DNA of 64,000 bases from Trichoderma breve. Lineage: Eukaryota; Ascomycota; Sordariomycetes; Hypocreales; Hypocreaceae. A program made the position numbers and the translations under genes. Shown here one piece after another: positions 1 through 10,900 of this stretch; positions within the stretch are counted from its first letter, which is position 1, and every line of letters starts with the position of its first letter. The stretch covers positions 4,154,001 to 4,218,000 of the forward strand of contig NC_079235.1 in the NCBI RefSeq assembly GCF_028502605.1, given 5' to 3'. Under the pieces are notes generated by a model. That model was not told where the DNA came from. It searched no databases and saw only the letters and a list, made by a program, of their open reading frames with translations.

Positions 1-637
1 TTACACGGCCTTTGAAACTAATGTTTCTTCCTTCCTTGGAATTGCAGCTGATTACATCACATCAAGTATTGCATAAAAGCATACATACAACCACTACGAG
101 AACATGGTCTCGGCCTGAGAGAGTCGGGGTTACCAGCCGTCCTTTCGCCGTTCCTTCTAGTTTACCTTATTGGAAAGCTCTGTTTATTTTTTACTCTTGG
201 ATTTTTAAATGCTGTTTTTATCGCAAATGTTTGGCAAGCGTATTCTGTCGCAGCGGAGAAGAAGCGCTTCAAAGCGAGGCGGTTTCAACCTCTGTACTAA
301 TATGGTGGATGGCATAGATCAACAACTGGTATATTGTGTTTTTTTGTCCCGTTTTCGTGGTATATGGGACTTTTTTTGGACGGAAAAGGGTGAATGATGG
401 AGAGGGCGATTTTTATACTCTGCTATTTTAGCAATAAGAATGTCGAGTCTCCCAATTGAATGCTCATGTCATCACTTGTGATCTATTTTTTTCTCCATTA
501 TGCTCACTTTATTTTGACCACACTATCGATTTTGGATATATCATGGGTGGTATTATACAATTCTTCATATTCATACATGGCGTCTATTTCGTTTCTTCCT
601 TTTTTTTTCTCCTACAATCCCCATATCATTCCCTTCT
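1..637. other. gene-free left edge
   Basis: No convincing gene. The short open frames here lack any family signature. The stretch is T-rich in places and probably holds 3' flank of the mL40-like gene and of a gene beyond the left edge. Confidence 0.5.
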
Positions 638-1198
638 CTACCTCTTCCAGTCGTGATTCCACGGCTCCTTCGCAGGACTGTCCGTCTGGAACCTAGCATA
701 CTCTATCGGCACGCCCTCAAGCCCATAGACGCACTTCTTCTCCATGGCGACTCGGTACAGATATCCCTCGCCCCTCGACCCAGGCCCGACCGTCTTGCGC
801 AGCTCCTCGCATGCATTGTACATGCCCGCGTGCATCCTGCTCCTCTCCTTCTCAATGGCCTCGTGCTGCTTGCGGCGGAAGAGCATCCAGGCGCGATGGA
901 TGGTCCAGTGGCGGAGGTATCGCTGGCGGGCCATGCGCAGGGGAGGGGGGGCCGGGGAGAACATGTTGCGGCGGAGGGTGCGGATGCGGTTGAAGTTTTC
1001 GGATTTGGGGGCGGAGCGGTTGCGACGGGCGGCTTTGGGGGCGGATGCTGGGGTGGGAAGTTTGCGGGCGAGGGAGGAGGAGGTTGTCGAGAAGAGGCGG
1101 GGGGTTGTAGTTGTCATGGTTGTGGTTTTGGTGGAGGGTGTGGTTCGTGAGAGGAGGGAGAGGCGGCTGAAGAGCCCGGTGAGGGAGGAGGACGCCAT
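638..1198 (-). CDS. mitochondrial large-subunit ribosomal protein mL40 (Mrpl28-like)
   Basis: Single-exon gene for a 186-aa protein. The first 66 residues contain no Asp or Glu and are rich in Ser, Thr, Arg and Leu, as expected for a matrix-targeting presequence. The core, about residues 66-186, is strongly basic and carries RTLRRNMFSP, RYLRHWTIHRAW and a helical RRKQHEAIEKERSRM segment, then YNACEELRKT. This pattern matches fungal mL40/Mrpl28, a protein of the mitochondrial 54S large subunit. Length fits the family. The ATG at 1198 is the first in frame and heads the presequence. The assignment rests on recalled family resemblance, so the exact subunit number is less sure than the mitoribosomal role. 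Confidence 0.7.
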   Translation of the reverse strand: MASSSLTGLFSRLSLLSRTTPSTKTTTMTTTTPRLFSTTSSSLARKLPTPASAPKAARRNRSAPKSENFNRIRTLRRNMFSPAPPPLRMARQRYLRHWTIHRAWMLFRRKQHEAIEKERSRMHAGMYNACEELRKTVGPGSRGEGYLYRVAMEKKCVYGLEGVPIEYARFQTDSPAKEPWNHDWKR

Positions 1199-1955
1199 TT
1201 TGGAGAGAGTGTTGAGTTGAAGATGTTGATTTATCGTTTGTATCTCTCTAGGGAGGGAGGCGATTGAGGTTCGACGAATCTCGCCTTGGTGTTGAGAATC
1301 TTTGTGGGGTGATCGAGGCGTAGATGCTTGGATGCCCGCTCCTTGGAATTGAATTGAGTGTGTCTAGAGCGAGACCCGACTCAATTCTTCCCTCCTCTTT
1401 CTGAATATCGAGTTGGGATGGGAAAAGACGATGGGAACGAAGCTGTTTGTCGCTTTGCTCGTGTGGTTTGCTGAAGCTTTGCTTGACGCTATCGCCAGAG
1501 AAAATGCGATGATGGTGGGTGGCGGATAAACTTAAATCCGGCTAAATCATTCTGCTGTAAGTCTCGCGATGAAAGTTACAGCAAGGGTATTGAACCGAAA
1601 GATGTGTTTGTTATTTTTAATTTAATTTATATTTAGATTTTTCCATTATATAACTAATGATTAATTTTCAATTTTTTCCCTTAGTTCAACAATCTTTTTG
1701 TTGTGAGGTTGGTAATGGAACTTGGAATCGGTTTCAATTCTGCTCTCCAGTACAGAGTACACTAGCATCATTTCTTGCCAATGCAACACCATGTTAATGG
1801 AATAAGTGGGATTTTGTCATAATTAATCTCCCTAATAATTTTATGTATATCGTCTATTGTACAGTTACAGGTCCTCTCTCCCCAATTGCTGATTTGATCA
1901 ATATCGACGCGATCATCTCATGCTGTATATATTCTCCCACTATGCAACACACCGA
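1199..1955. other. intergenic, promoter side of the mL40-like gene
   Basis: No gene seen. It contains the upstream region of the leftward mL40-like gene and, at about 1600-1700, a very AT-rich stretch of roughly 90 bp. The right end is the 3' flank of the DUF3468-type gene. Confidence 0.5.
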
Positions 1956-3541
1956 TTATAGGTTGCAGCATCCGTATAGGCTCTCTGTTGCAATGATGTC
2001 CACGTTTTCAAGCCAAAGAAGGTTTTTGACATATTCAATTGCCTCTTCAGCAGTGCGATAACCCAATGCTCTTATTGACCGCCTCAACTCAATAAGAAAC
2101 GGGACTTGTGCTTCGGGATCCAGTAATGAGCAAGCTGTTACAATCGCCCAGAGACGTAGTTTCTGGAGCTGTACAGGAACCTCATAACAAGGCACTTGCA
2201 GTAGTTTTCCAAGCCGGTCTCCAAGAGGGTCTATATCGGCCCAGTGGAAAGACGCCAATTGCTTCAACTTTGACATGACCATCAAGCATGCGAGCTGTAC
2301 CATTCTCTGCACAACAAAGACAGGATAGTTTGTATGCGGATCATCTTCTGGAGATTTAGGTGCTGATAGTATAAAGTGGCTCGCAGAACCCAATTTCTCG
2401 GCCAGAGCCGCGTCATGGGTCCAGAATAGGGGATCGTTGGCGTTCCGATTGACCATCGCGATGACTGATGCTGTTACTCTAAGCATAGCGTATATCCGCT
2501 CTCCTTGAGGTGCTATTGTTCTGGCATCGTTTAGTAAAATTTGCAACGTATTTGACATGTCGCTGTCATAGTTCATTTCCGAAGGATTGACGCAGTGTTT
2601 TGGAATGGGAAATCGAGGATACCGATCGAGCATGGAAGCGCCCATTAAATCAACACTATTCACCTATTAGCAGTTGCAGGAATCTCGATCCTGGCATGCG
2701 GAGATACTCACAAAAAAGCCATCAATGAAATCTCCCTGTCCAATTCGTCAAACCCGTTGCGAAGATGATATATCCGCTCCAAACCATTCATATGCATAAG
2801 ATACCGATCCCAATTTCCCACGCGTGTCTAGACATGATAAAGTCTTTAGTTTCTGGTTAAAATAAAAACAGTTGCCAAGAGGTCTCTTACATCAATGCAT
2901 ATAAATCCCATAATGATTGCTACAACGCCGATGCTTACGCACTCTTCGCGACTACTCAGTCGATGGGATAGCTGGGTGAGTGATCTGCTGTAGTATTTAT
3001 TCGCCTCGGGATTGCTTAAATACTCCACATCGGGACAGGATGTAATATCTTCAGGGACGGTGCGACCTCGAATCACAATGGCTTGTGCAAGCCACAGATC
3101 AAACGCGGTTGGATCTGAGAGGCCAATTTGAACCCATGAGGTGCGGAACGGTCGATATACGTAGTCGGCCTCAGCCGCCACTATGATGTGCGTTAGGAAT
3201 ATGATTTCCAGCAACAATTATAAATAAGCTGTATGAACTGAACACTTACTGAAGCTGATAAGTTCGCAAGCACGAGCATTCGTGTCAACGAGATGTAATT
3301 GAAACGACGGTGGCATCCTCCCAAGAGGTGGTGACTCAGCCGCCTCAATCTTCACTGGCTTTGCCTCAGATGCATCTCCACTAGAAGCGACTTCAAGGGG
3401 AATAATCTTAAATCTTGGCTTTTTGCGCTTCGAACGGCCAACGTCTGCCATGACATGGCGACGAATGTAGGCAAGGTTGTGGCGGCTCCGACTCTCCTCT
3501 GGGTGTGAGATGTTGACAAAGGAGAATTGCTTAGAGCCCAT
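1956..3541 (-). CDS. DUF3468-type fungal regulator-like protein without Zn2Cys6 finger
   Basis: Four exons, complement(1956..2655, 2712..2827, 2891..3180, 3250..3541), give 465 aa; all three introns have GT-AG ends and the joins stay in frame. The N-terminus FVNISHPEES...RRHVMADVGRSKRKKPR resembles the group often annotated as tachykinin family in fungi and includes a basic, NLS-like run at residues 36-45. The third exon holds WDRYLMHMNGLERIYHLR, typical of the fungal transcription-factor middle-homology region (DUF3468). No cysteine finger precedes it, so DNA binding is not shown. I infer a nuclear regulatory or partner-binding role. The next gene upstream on the same strand is an SDR, a common regulator/enzyme pairing, but co-regulation is unproven. 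Confidence 0.7.
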
Positions 3542-3926
3542 GATGAAATGCACAGACAAGTTTTGGTGAAACAAAGAGGAACTTGAATTTGAATTAGTAG
3601 TTTGAAAAGACCAAGTTTTAGTTGCATAGATGTAGATTCGGAGACGGGGAGCCGCATTAATAAATGCTCGGGTAGCCTGCCGAGAATCTCCAGTCCCTTT
3701 TTTAGCACCAAATCCTAGTCGGTGGGCTTATCGCTCCACAGGCTCCCGGACGAATGCGGAGGAAACGTCACCACAGGAAATACGGAATAACAGTTGGACA
3801 GTGTAAGAAGAGTTTAGAAAACTAGGTAATTTGGCATGTGAAGGCTAAATTAATACTATATCTTATTTAGGGCCCGTTCTCGCGGGAGATGAATTTGTCC
3901 GAGTTAAGAGTTACCCCCAGAGCTTG
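3542..3926. other. short intergenic spacer
   Basis: About 385 bp between the 3' end of the SDR gene and the 5' end of the DUF3468-type gene, both on the minus strand. It should hold the promoter of the latter. No other structure seen. Confidence 0.5.
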
Positions 3927-4830
3927 TTAATTGCCAACTATGCCGCCACTAACAGAGATGCACTCTCCAGTAATCCATCGGCTCTTCTCGTTTGCAAGAA
4001 GCAGCACTGAGTCTGCAATATCCTCGACCGTTCCAAATCGCCTCTCTGCTCGTGTCAAGTTGAGCAACCCTTCCTTCAACATTTCAAACTCTTCAGCCTT
4101 TAGTGAGTCGGTGAGCACGGGGCCGGGCATCACCGTGTTAATGGTGATGCGTTTGTTGTCGGCTCCAAGCTTCCTAATTGTCAGCTCCTGTCAGGCGAAT
4201 GGTGTTGAATTAGTTTAAGCACTTACATCTCTTGCTAGACTGTACGTCAAAGCGTCCATGGCTGCCTTTGCGGCTCCGTAGATGGCCTCGATTCCGAGCT
4301 TTGAAGCCACGCTGCCGACATTGATGATCCTTCCGCCTTGTGGCATGTGTGGGACTGTAGCTTGGATGAGATACAGTGGCCCCAAAACACAAGTATTGAA
4401 TGTTTTTTCGACATTCTCTTGGCCCATGATCAAGGCAGGCTCTCGCGAAGCCCATGCGGCATTGTTAACTATGCAATAAGTTATCAGCTCAAGCCTCCAT
4501 GGTACCATTCAATGGCAAACACTCACCAAGGATATCGATACGATCAACACCAAATCCCTCAATGGCCTTTTCCACTAGTTTCTTGGTTCCCTCAGGCGTG
4601 GTGACATCCTGTTGAATAATCACGACGCTGCCCTTGCCTGCAACTTCTTCAATGCTCGCTGCAACTTTCAAAGATCGAGGAGCAGTGGCTTCCGAGACAT
4701 AGTTGATAGCAACACGAGCACCATTCCTAGCAAGAGCAAGAGCGATGGCAGCTCCGATGCCGTTCTCTTTGCCGGAACCAGTGATGATGGCGGTCTTGCC
4801 GGCCAGGGAGAGGGAGTCTGTGGTTGACAT
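3927..4830 (-). CDS. short-chain dehydrogenase/reductase (classical SDR)
   Basis: Three exons, complement(3927..4169, 4227..4468, 4527..4830), give 262 aa. The cofactor motif is TGSGKENGIG (residues 17-26), a TGxxxGxG motif with an expanded loop. The structural motif is NNAA (103-106) and the catalytic set N126, S154, Y165, K169 is complete. The C-terminal PGPVLTDSL and ITGECISVSGG are standard SDR features, and the length is normal. For intron 2, the nearest AG would leave only 39 nt, so I chose the AAG acceptor 18 nt further. That gives a 57-nt intron with a GCTGACA branch site and restores the usual SLARDLG reading. An NAD(P)H-dependent oxidoreductase is clear; the substrate is unknown. 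Confidence 0.88.
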
Positions 4831-5981
4831 TGTGAAGTAGAGTAGTTTCAGAGAATTGTATAATAAAACAGTGATTGTGATTGCTCGAGATGAACTTGGA
4901 AGGCGAGATGAAGACTGTATTTATAATTATCCCTCACGCTGCTACTTCTACTTGGATTTGACAAACTACATCTTGAACCCCTTCATGAGTCAGTTGTCAG
5001 TCAATTTGTTGATTTGTAAGACGAGAAATCGATGGAATTACATTACGATTATTCTGTTACGAACTGAACCATGATGCAATTATTTACACGTTAGAAGCCT
5101 ATCATGAACTCTTTACACCGTGTAAGTGGCTCAACATAGGAGCTAGCATCTCGTCTGCGACGAAAATGGAAGTAAGAGAACCTTGCATGCACTAGCATTA
5201 TGTGGACCCAGCGCCAGAGATCAGATCCATAGACTATTCCAGGAATAGAAAAAGGACATCCTTGTCTGCATAAGCCCGGGATATTCACGGCCTCCATGGC
5301 TTCCACGGACACTCAAGTTTGTCCGAGTGCAACACGGTTGGCGATCAGGAGGAGGAGTTGGATGTAAAAGGAGAGTGTGAAGTGAAAAAGATTCCATCAG
5401 AGCTTTTGTTTAGTAATTACGGTCATTTTTGCATTTGCTTTTAGCCAGAATAGGGCTTCGAATATGACTCACTGTGGTTGTTGAAGATGGTACGGGCGCC
5501 GAGCAAATGTACAACCAGACCTCAACCATGAGTTGGCAGCCTACTTACACCTTTTTGCCGACGCATCAGGCTTTATAGAGAAATGATATAGACCAAAATT
5601 CTCTAGGCTAATTGATTGTTAAACATTGTAATCGCCTCTACAGACAAGTTGTCATTTACAATCAGTATTAGGGGACCAATAAGCTATGGCAATTGGGTTA
5701 ATAATTGTGTAGCTATTCCCAGCCTATGGTATCAACTCCGTGTTTTATGGTATCAACTCCGTACTATGGTAATGGAAGAACTAAAATAAAGAGCTGTCTA
5801 CGGGTTCATTGTTCTCACTTCGTTCAGTTTTTCTGAATCTAAAACAAATGACATTCTTCTAGAAATAATAACAGTTCTGGTATCTTAAAAAACAATCCAA
5901 GTACAATCCAAGTGGATATACAATAAAACATTCGCTCATAATCGTCTCTCCAAGACGCCATACCCACGTTACCCATCCATA
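4831..5981. other. intergenic region upstream of the SDR
   Basis: No gene supported. The left end is the SDR promoter. A 17-bp direct repeat sits at 5725-5762 and is listed separately. The open frame at 5091-5312 has no recognisable protein character. Confidence 0.5.
5725..5762. repeat. 17-bp tandem direct repeat
   Basis: TATGGTATCAACTCCGT occurs at 5725-5741 and again at 5746-5762, separated by 4 bp. It may be polymerase slippage or the footprint of an excised element. No larger element or terminal inverted repeats were seen around it. Confidence 0.7.
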
Positions 5982-7102
5982 CTACCCTGACTGTATGCTC
6001 TTGTACGACAGATAGACCTGTAATGCACCCTCCACACTCTGCACAATGCCAAAGAATATAGTAACTGCAAAAACGAGTATCGCTATCCAAAACGTGTACC
6101 ATTGGACGCCATTCCTTCTGTCAAACCACCATTGCGAAATGTTTCTGGGACTGGACTCATCAAACGCCTGCTTCAGGATAACAAGTTGATCATGCCAGTA
6201 GTTAAAATTCTCAAGTCTGCGCTCCCGGGTACGAAGAGAACCGCATTTTAATAGTCGCGGGTCAATCTTGGCAATACTCTTTAGCCAGTTTGTCGTCTCA
6301 CTATCTGAGGATGGGAAGAGAAGAGCGAGAGTATCTAGCGTTTCTTGGAGAAATGATGCCGGAAACGGGCTGTTGTCTAGGCTATATTGTTGTTAGTCGA
6401 TTGTCTGGGCTTTGTATCGTTTGTTTGGTAGGATTTGCCTGCTTACGTTTTTTGAAGCTGAAGAAAGCTCGCGCAGTGAAAAATAAAGACAACCTGGTCG
6501 TCGTCCACAAGCCGCAGATGGTCTGCCAGGTTTGTTGTCCATCGAATCTCAATGCCCGCTATGCGATTCAAGTTTCGAGCTGTAAATACTTTGCCAAGCT
6601 TAGGCCGGTCTGCTTGCAGCGTCTTCTGAGGACAAAAATAGGCTGCCAAAGCATTATTCAAAGAGCCACTCTTCCATGGTACAGCAGTCAATCCGGATAG
6701 GCCAGCAGAAATCCCATTGAGCTCAATCTCCGTCATCACAAGCAAGCTTGCACACATGTCTATGCCATGGTTGATGTCGGCAGCAGTAGATGCAGACGGG
6801 CACTTTTCCGCAACTGCTACTTGCTCGAATATTTCATCTCTGGAAGCCCCATCTAGGATTTTTCTGGCGATCGACGCAATGTCCGCGTGGGAGTCGGCAC
6901 AGAATCCGTCACAGCCATCGAGTCGCAGGCGCTGAATACGCTTGGAATAATATTTAAAGTAAGGCGACATGCTGCCATGACGGTCTGAGGCCTCCCATAG
7001 TGCCTCAAGCAGCCCCTCCTGTACCGATCCTGAGATTGGGAATTTCTGCAGCGGCTCATTTAAAGCCTCAGACTGCGACATTTGAGAGACGTTGGGATTC
7101 AT
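5982..7102 (-). CDS. fungal hypothetical protein with C-terminal membrane anchor
   Basis: Two exons, complement(5982..6381, 6447..7102), encode 351 aa. The mid-protein GIEIRWTTNLADHLRLVDDD followed by VVFIFHCASFLQLQ is a signature I recognise from a large group of uncharacterised, often expanded, filamentous-fungal proteins. The second exon continues LPFPASFLQETLDTLALLFP-like sequence and ends with a hydrophobic stretch at residues 313-332, then a short polar tail, consistent with a single C-terminal membrane anchor facing the cytosol. The intron (6446-6382) has a GTAAGC donor and ATATAG acceptor, and the joined frame restores the conserved tail. No function is known to me. It lies in the same minus-strand run as the SDR. 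Confidence 0.75.
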
Positions 7103-7922
7103 CGCAATAACATCGGATTCAGATGATATATGGGATTATAGAAGACCAAGGATAGACAGAATCATTGCATTTTTGTTCACATTTCTATTGATGGGGCGAT
7201 TTTGAGGCTCTTTGCCCAGGTTTTGAATGTCACCCTCACTTATACCAGGATTCGTGGCGGAATAGGTAAGGTGGACACAGCCTTCAAAGATCCACTAACA
7301 ATGGGACATGGTTGATGTTGATTGGAATCAAAGTCGTTAGAACAACAACAGTCAAGGGTCACTTGGGATTGAATAAATCTAGCGATAAAATCACAATCGT
7401 TAAGTGGTGCAGTTACGTGTATTCATACTCCAGACCTTAGATCTCAACTCTTCTTCAGCGGTTTTACAGCGGTTTTACACATGGTCTCACGGTCTTGCAG
7501 ATGTATTGTTGTTACCTGCATGCAACCCTCTTTATAGTTGGTGTGATTGTCGGCGGCTAATATGCCCCCCAGCTGCAGCATTTGAGCCTCCCTGTGAGCC
7601 TTACGCACTCCATCAACCTTGTCTGCATACGCATATCGAGGCAGTGCACGAAGATGTCGCATCCAATAGTTGATGGGAGTGACATCAGGAATCACAAGCA
7701 CTGCCAAAATGTTGCCGTTCTTTTCCTTTCCCCCCCTCAGACCCAAGTCCAACTAACACTATTTCTCAATAATACACTTCTTGCCTGGCAAAAGTTACAC
7801 TTACCAGGCATCTCCCTTCTGACACTTACAAATTCCGCCCATCTCAAAGTACACTAAATGAGTCAACGGCCAACAACTCTGTTTGACTGTCCCGGTGAAT
7901 ACAGCCGCTAAAGAGCGCCGCG
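7103..7922. other. divergent promoter region
   Basis: About 820 bp between the divergent starts of the membrane-anchored protein (leftward) and the giant multidomain gene (rightward). No gene supported. It should hold both promoters; no strong TATA element was picked out. Confidence 0.5.
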
Positions 7923-10900
7923 ATGTCCTTCGTTTCGCGAAGTCCAAAGACGTGGCCATACGCGCAGAGTTCGGCACAGGACTCCGTCGGAAAGTTATTA
8001 GGGACACTACATCCAGGGCTGCTCGGCGACATCCTCTGTTGGGAGGCCAAGGGGGAGGCCCGGAGGTTATTCGAGAGCAGCCTCAAAAAGTCCATCCTCG
8101 ACTACTTGCTCGAGCACAGCGACAAGGCGCAAGAGTCTGGCAGCTACCTTTCCATCCCCCTGTTTATGGTTGGGAAGCGGGCAAAGCGAGCGAAGCCTGT
8201 TGTTATGCTCGTGTCGGATGATAAAGTCGCCCGCAAGGAAGCATATGATTTGATTCTTCATAGCGACATCATGGCCAAATACCCGGGCTTCGAACTTGGG
8301 CACTCAGACTTTGAAAAGCTCATGGCCTGGGCCGGCGACTCTGTCTCCGTTTTCTCGTTACAGCAAGAAGGCACTCCAGATTGTTATCGATTAATCTCAG
8401 GCCAAGAGGTCTCAGACAAAGAGGCCTCAGACAGACAGGTCTCAGGCAGGAAGATTCTTGCCAGCGCCAGCTTAGGAGCTCTTGGGACCGAGTCCATCGC
8501 AAGAGCCCGCAACGTATATGGAGATCGCTCTAGAGGCGATGACACATCCCCTGATCGTAATTCCGTGCCCAAACAAGGTCTGGGCCCCGCCGCAGCCGCT
8601 CTCGCCATAGCCGGTGCCGCAAAGTATCTCCAGGCTGGCAAAGTCGAAAAGGAAGAGAGACGTCGAGGCCGCAGCCGAAGCCGAAGCTTTACTTCCTCTG
8701 ACGATGATCACTCACCTCCTCGTTCTCGCTCACGCTCACGTCGCCGCCAGCGTAGCACTTCTACCTCCGCCAAGGCCGCAGTCGGGACTGCCGCCGTCGC
8801 TGGCCTTGTCCAGCATTTCCGCAACAAGTCAAGGACGCGGTCAAAGTCACGATCCAGGTCACGACTTAGAAGCGGATCCCGCAGCAAATCGACGCTTAAG
8901 CGCAGCATTTCTACGTCAGCCAGACTAGGTTTGTTTCGAACGGCCACTGCGGGCGGTGTTGTAAGCTATATGGGCAAACACATGTTGCTTAGCATCAGCC
9001 ATTTCTTGAGAGATTCACCATCGATCGAGTTGCCGGCGCATAAGTTCGAAGCAAGCCAGATCAGCGACTGCGAAATAACGGGCCTGGGCGATTTCGACGA
9101 TGACGACGACGATGAGACAGACACGGATTTTGTTGAAACTGTAAGGCAGGGCAGCGTTTCAGATGTGGACGAGAGTAAAGACTCCGAGATGGACGACTCG
9201 TATACCCCTACATCAGCCTCAGAAAGCGATAGAAATTCTCAGAGGCGACTCTCTATCTCCCTGCAAGAGCCCAGCTCCCCGGAAGGGCGGTTAATCGGCA
9301 AAGGCAAACCTGTTGTCTGCAGTGAAGAGCTCGACTATGCCTTCTTCGAAGTGGACATGAGCTCTCCTTCAGAGTCCCCGCTCAACAACGCAATTTCACT
9401 TACTGATCTCGACAAAATCGAGTCTGGTCCCCGCAACACGGCTGTGAAGACTGTGGCCTCAAACGGTAGAGTCGTCCATGGACTCATGTCGGAGGATACA
9501 CTTCCCGTACGGCTTCCTCACTCTAAAGGGTTCACCGAGGTATATACTGCGAGGTTCTTTGGGTCGCTTGGCCCTGGAGACTGTGGAGGCTGGGTCAGAG
9601 ACAAGGTGACTGGTCGCCTCTTTGGACACGTCTTTGCAGGCAATCTATCCAACGGCTTGACTGCCATTATGCCCGCCAAACTTGTTTTCGAACATGCTCG
9701 AGCTCAGTTAGATCAACGATTTGCATTGACAGCGCACCAGAATCAAAATGCCGCATTCAGCTTCTCCGCACTTAAAGAAAAAGTTGAATATTACTTTTCG
9801 ATTGAAAACTTGGCTGGGGATCTATATCTTCGCGCGCGAATGGACTCGCAAGGCTTTGTGCCTTTACACCTTATTACGTCTTTCAAGGGTATGCGACAGC
9901 TCACAGACGATATCGACATCGTTCGTGCGGTTTGTGAGTTCTCTGTTGAACTCGATTTCGCCGTTGGCGATGATGGCATCGAACGCGTACGACGAAGCCA
10001 GGGGTGGGAAAGCTTCGTGTTGCCTCTTGACGAACGGGATGAGTCTGCTCGAAACTCTGGACCAGCCTATCTTTCCTTCAAGAATCGAGAACTGAAGCCC
10101 CATCATAAGCTACAAGAACTCAAGCAGTCGACATTGCAGAGCATAGATGATAATGATGATGACAGCACATATGGCTCTGCGGCAAAAAGGCCGCTGTCAC
10201 TTCCTAAGGGCATCACCAATATGTTTAGATCAAGGGTCAAGCAAGCTAAACTCGTCAAGAAATATGTCTGCCGAGATCCAACCGCCGCAGGTCTTTATTC
10301 CGACGTAAAGCCTGATTTTCCGCTCTCCCAGTGCCCAGAGTGTTCGTCTGGGAAGACGTATAATGCATATTACATGGCAGCAGACCATCTTCGGCGGAGG
10401 CATTTCCAACGGCATTATCAAGAGACACTTGTCAACAGCAACAGCAGGGTCGTTCGTTTATCGTCAGCTGTGTCGGATCTCCGGTTGTGGACTGAAGAGG
10501 TTCTTGCGAAGGCGGATGAGCCTCTTGGCTCATCCATTGCAGAGGTTACTGAAGATGAAGCTTCGCATTCAACCGAGAAAGTTTCCCCTTCTCAAGACGT
10601 CACTAAGAATGTTTCCCCTTCTTATGATGCGAATGAGAATGCTTCCCCTTCTCACGACGTCAACGAGAATGTTTCCCCTTCTCACGATGTCAATTCATCT
10701 GGGCCATCGTTTCAGCCTCTGACAGATGCGCCCTTCCCTTATCCCAGTTTTGATCGCGTTGAGCCCTATGCACCACTATACCCATCCTGGAATACACCGT
10801 TACCTGGGCTCAGCTTCTCACCACATTCAGTGTCGACGGCGACTCCCAGCTCAATTGCCAATTCTCCTTACCAGTTGTACAATGTCAATTCTTATGGGTC

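Noticed and set aside
653..1150. Open frames on the plus strand opposite the mL40-like gene
   Set aside because: They are Gly/Arg-rich shadows of a GC-rich coding exon and have no family signature.
4188..4226. 39-nt intron in the SDR gene using the nearest AG
   Set aside because: Too short for a fungal spliceosomal intron and it adds residues the SDR family does not have; a 57-nt version with a good branch site fits.
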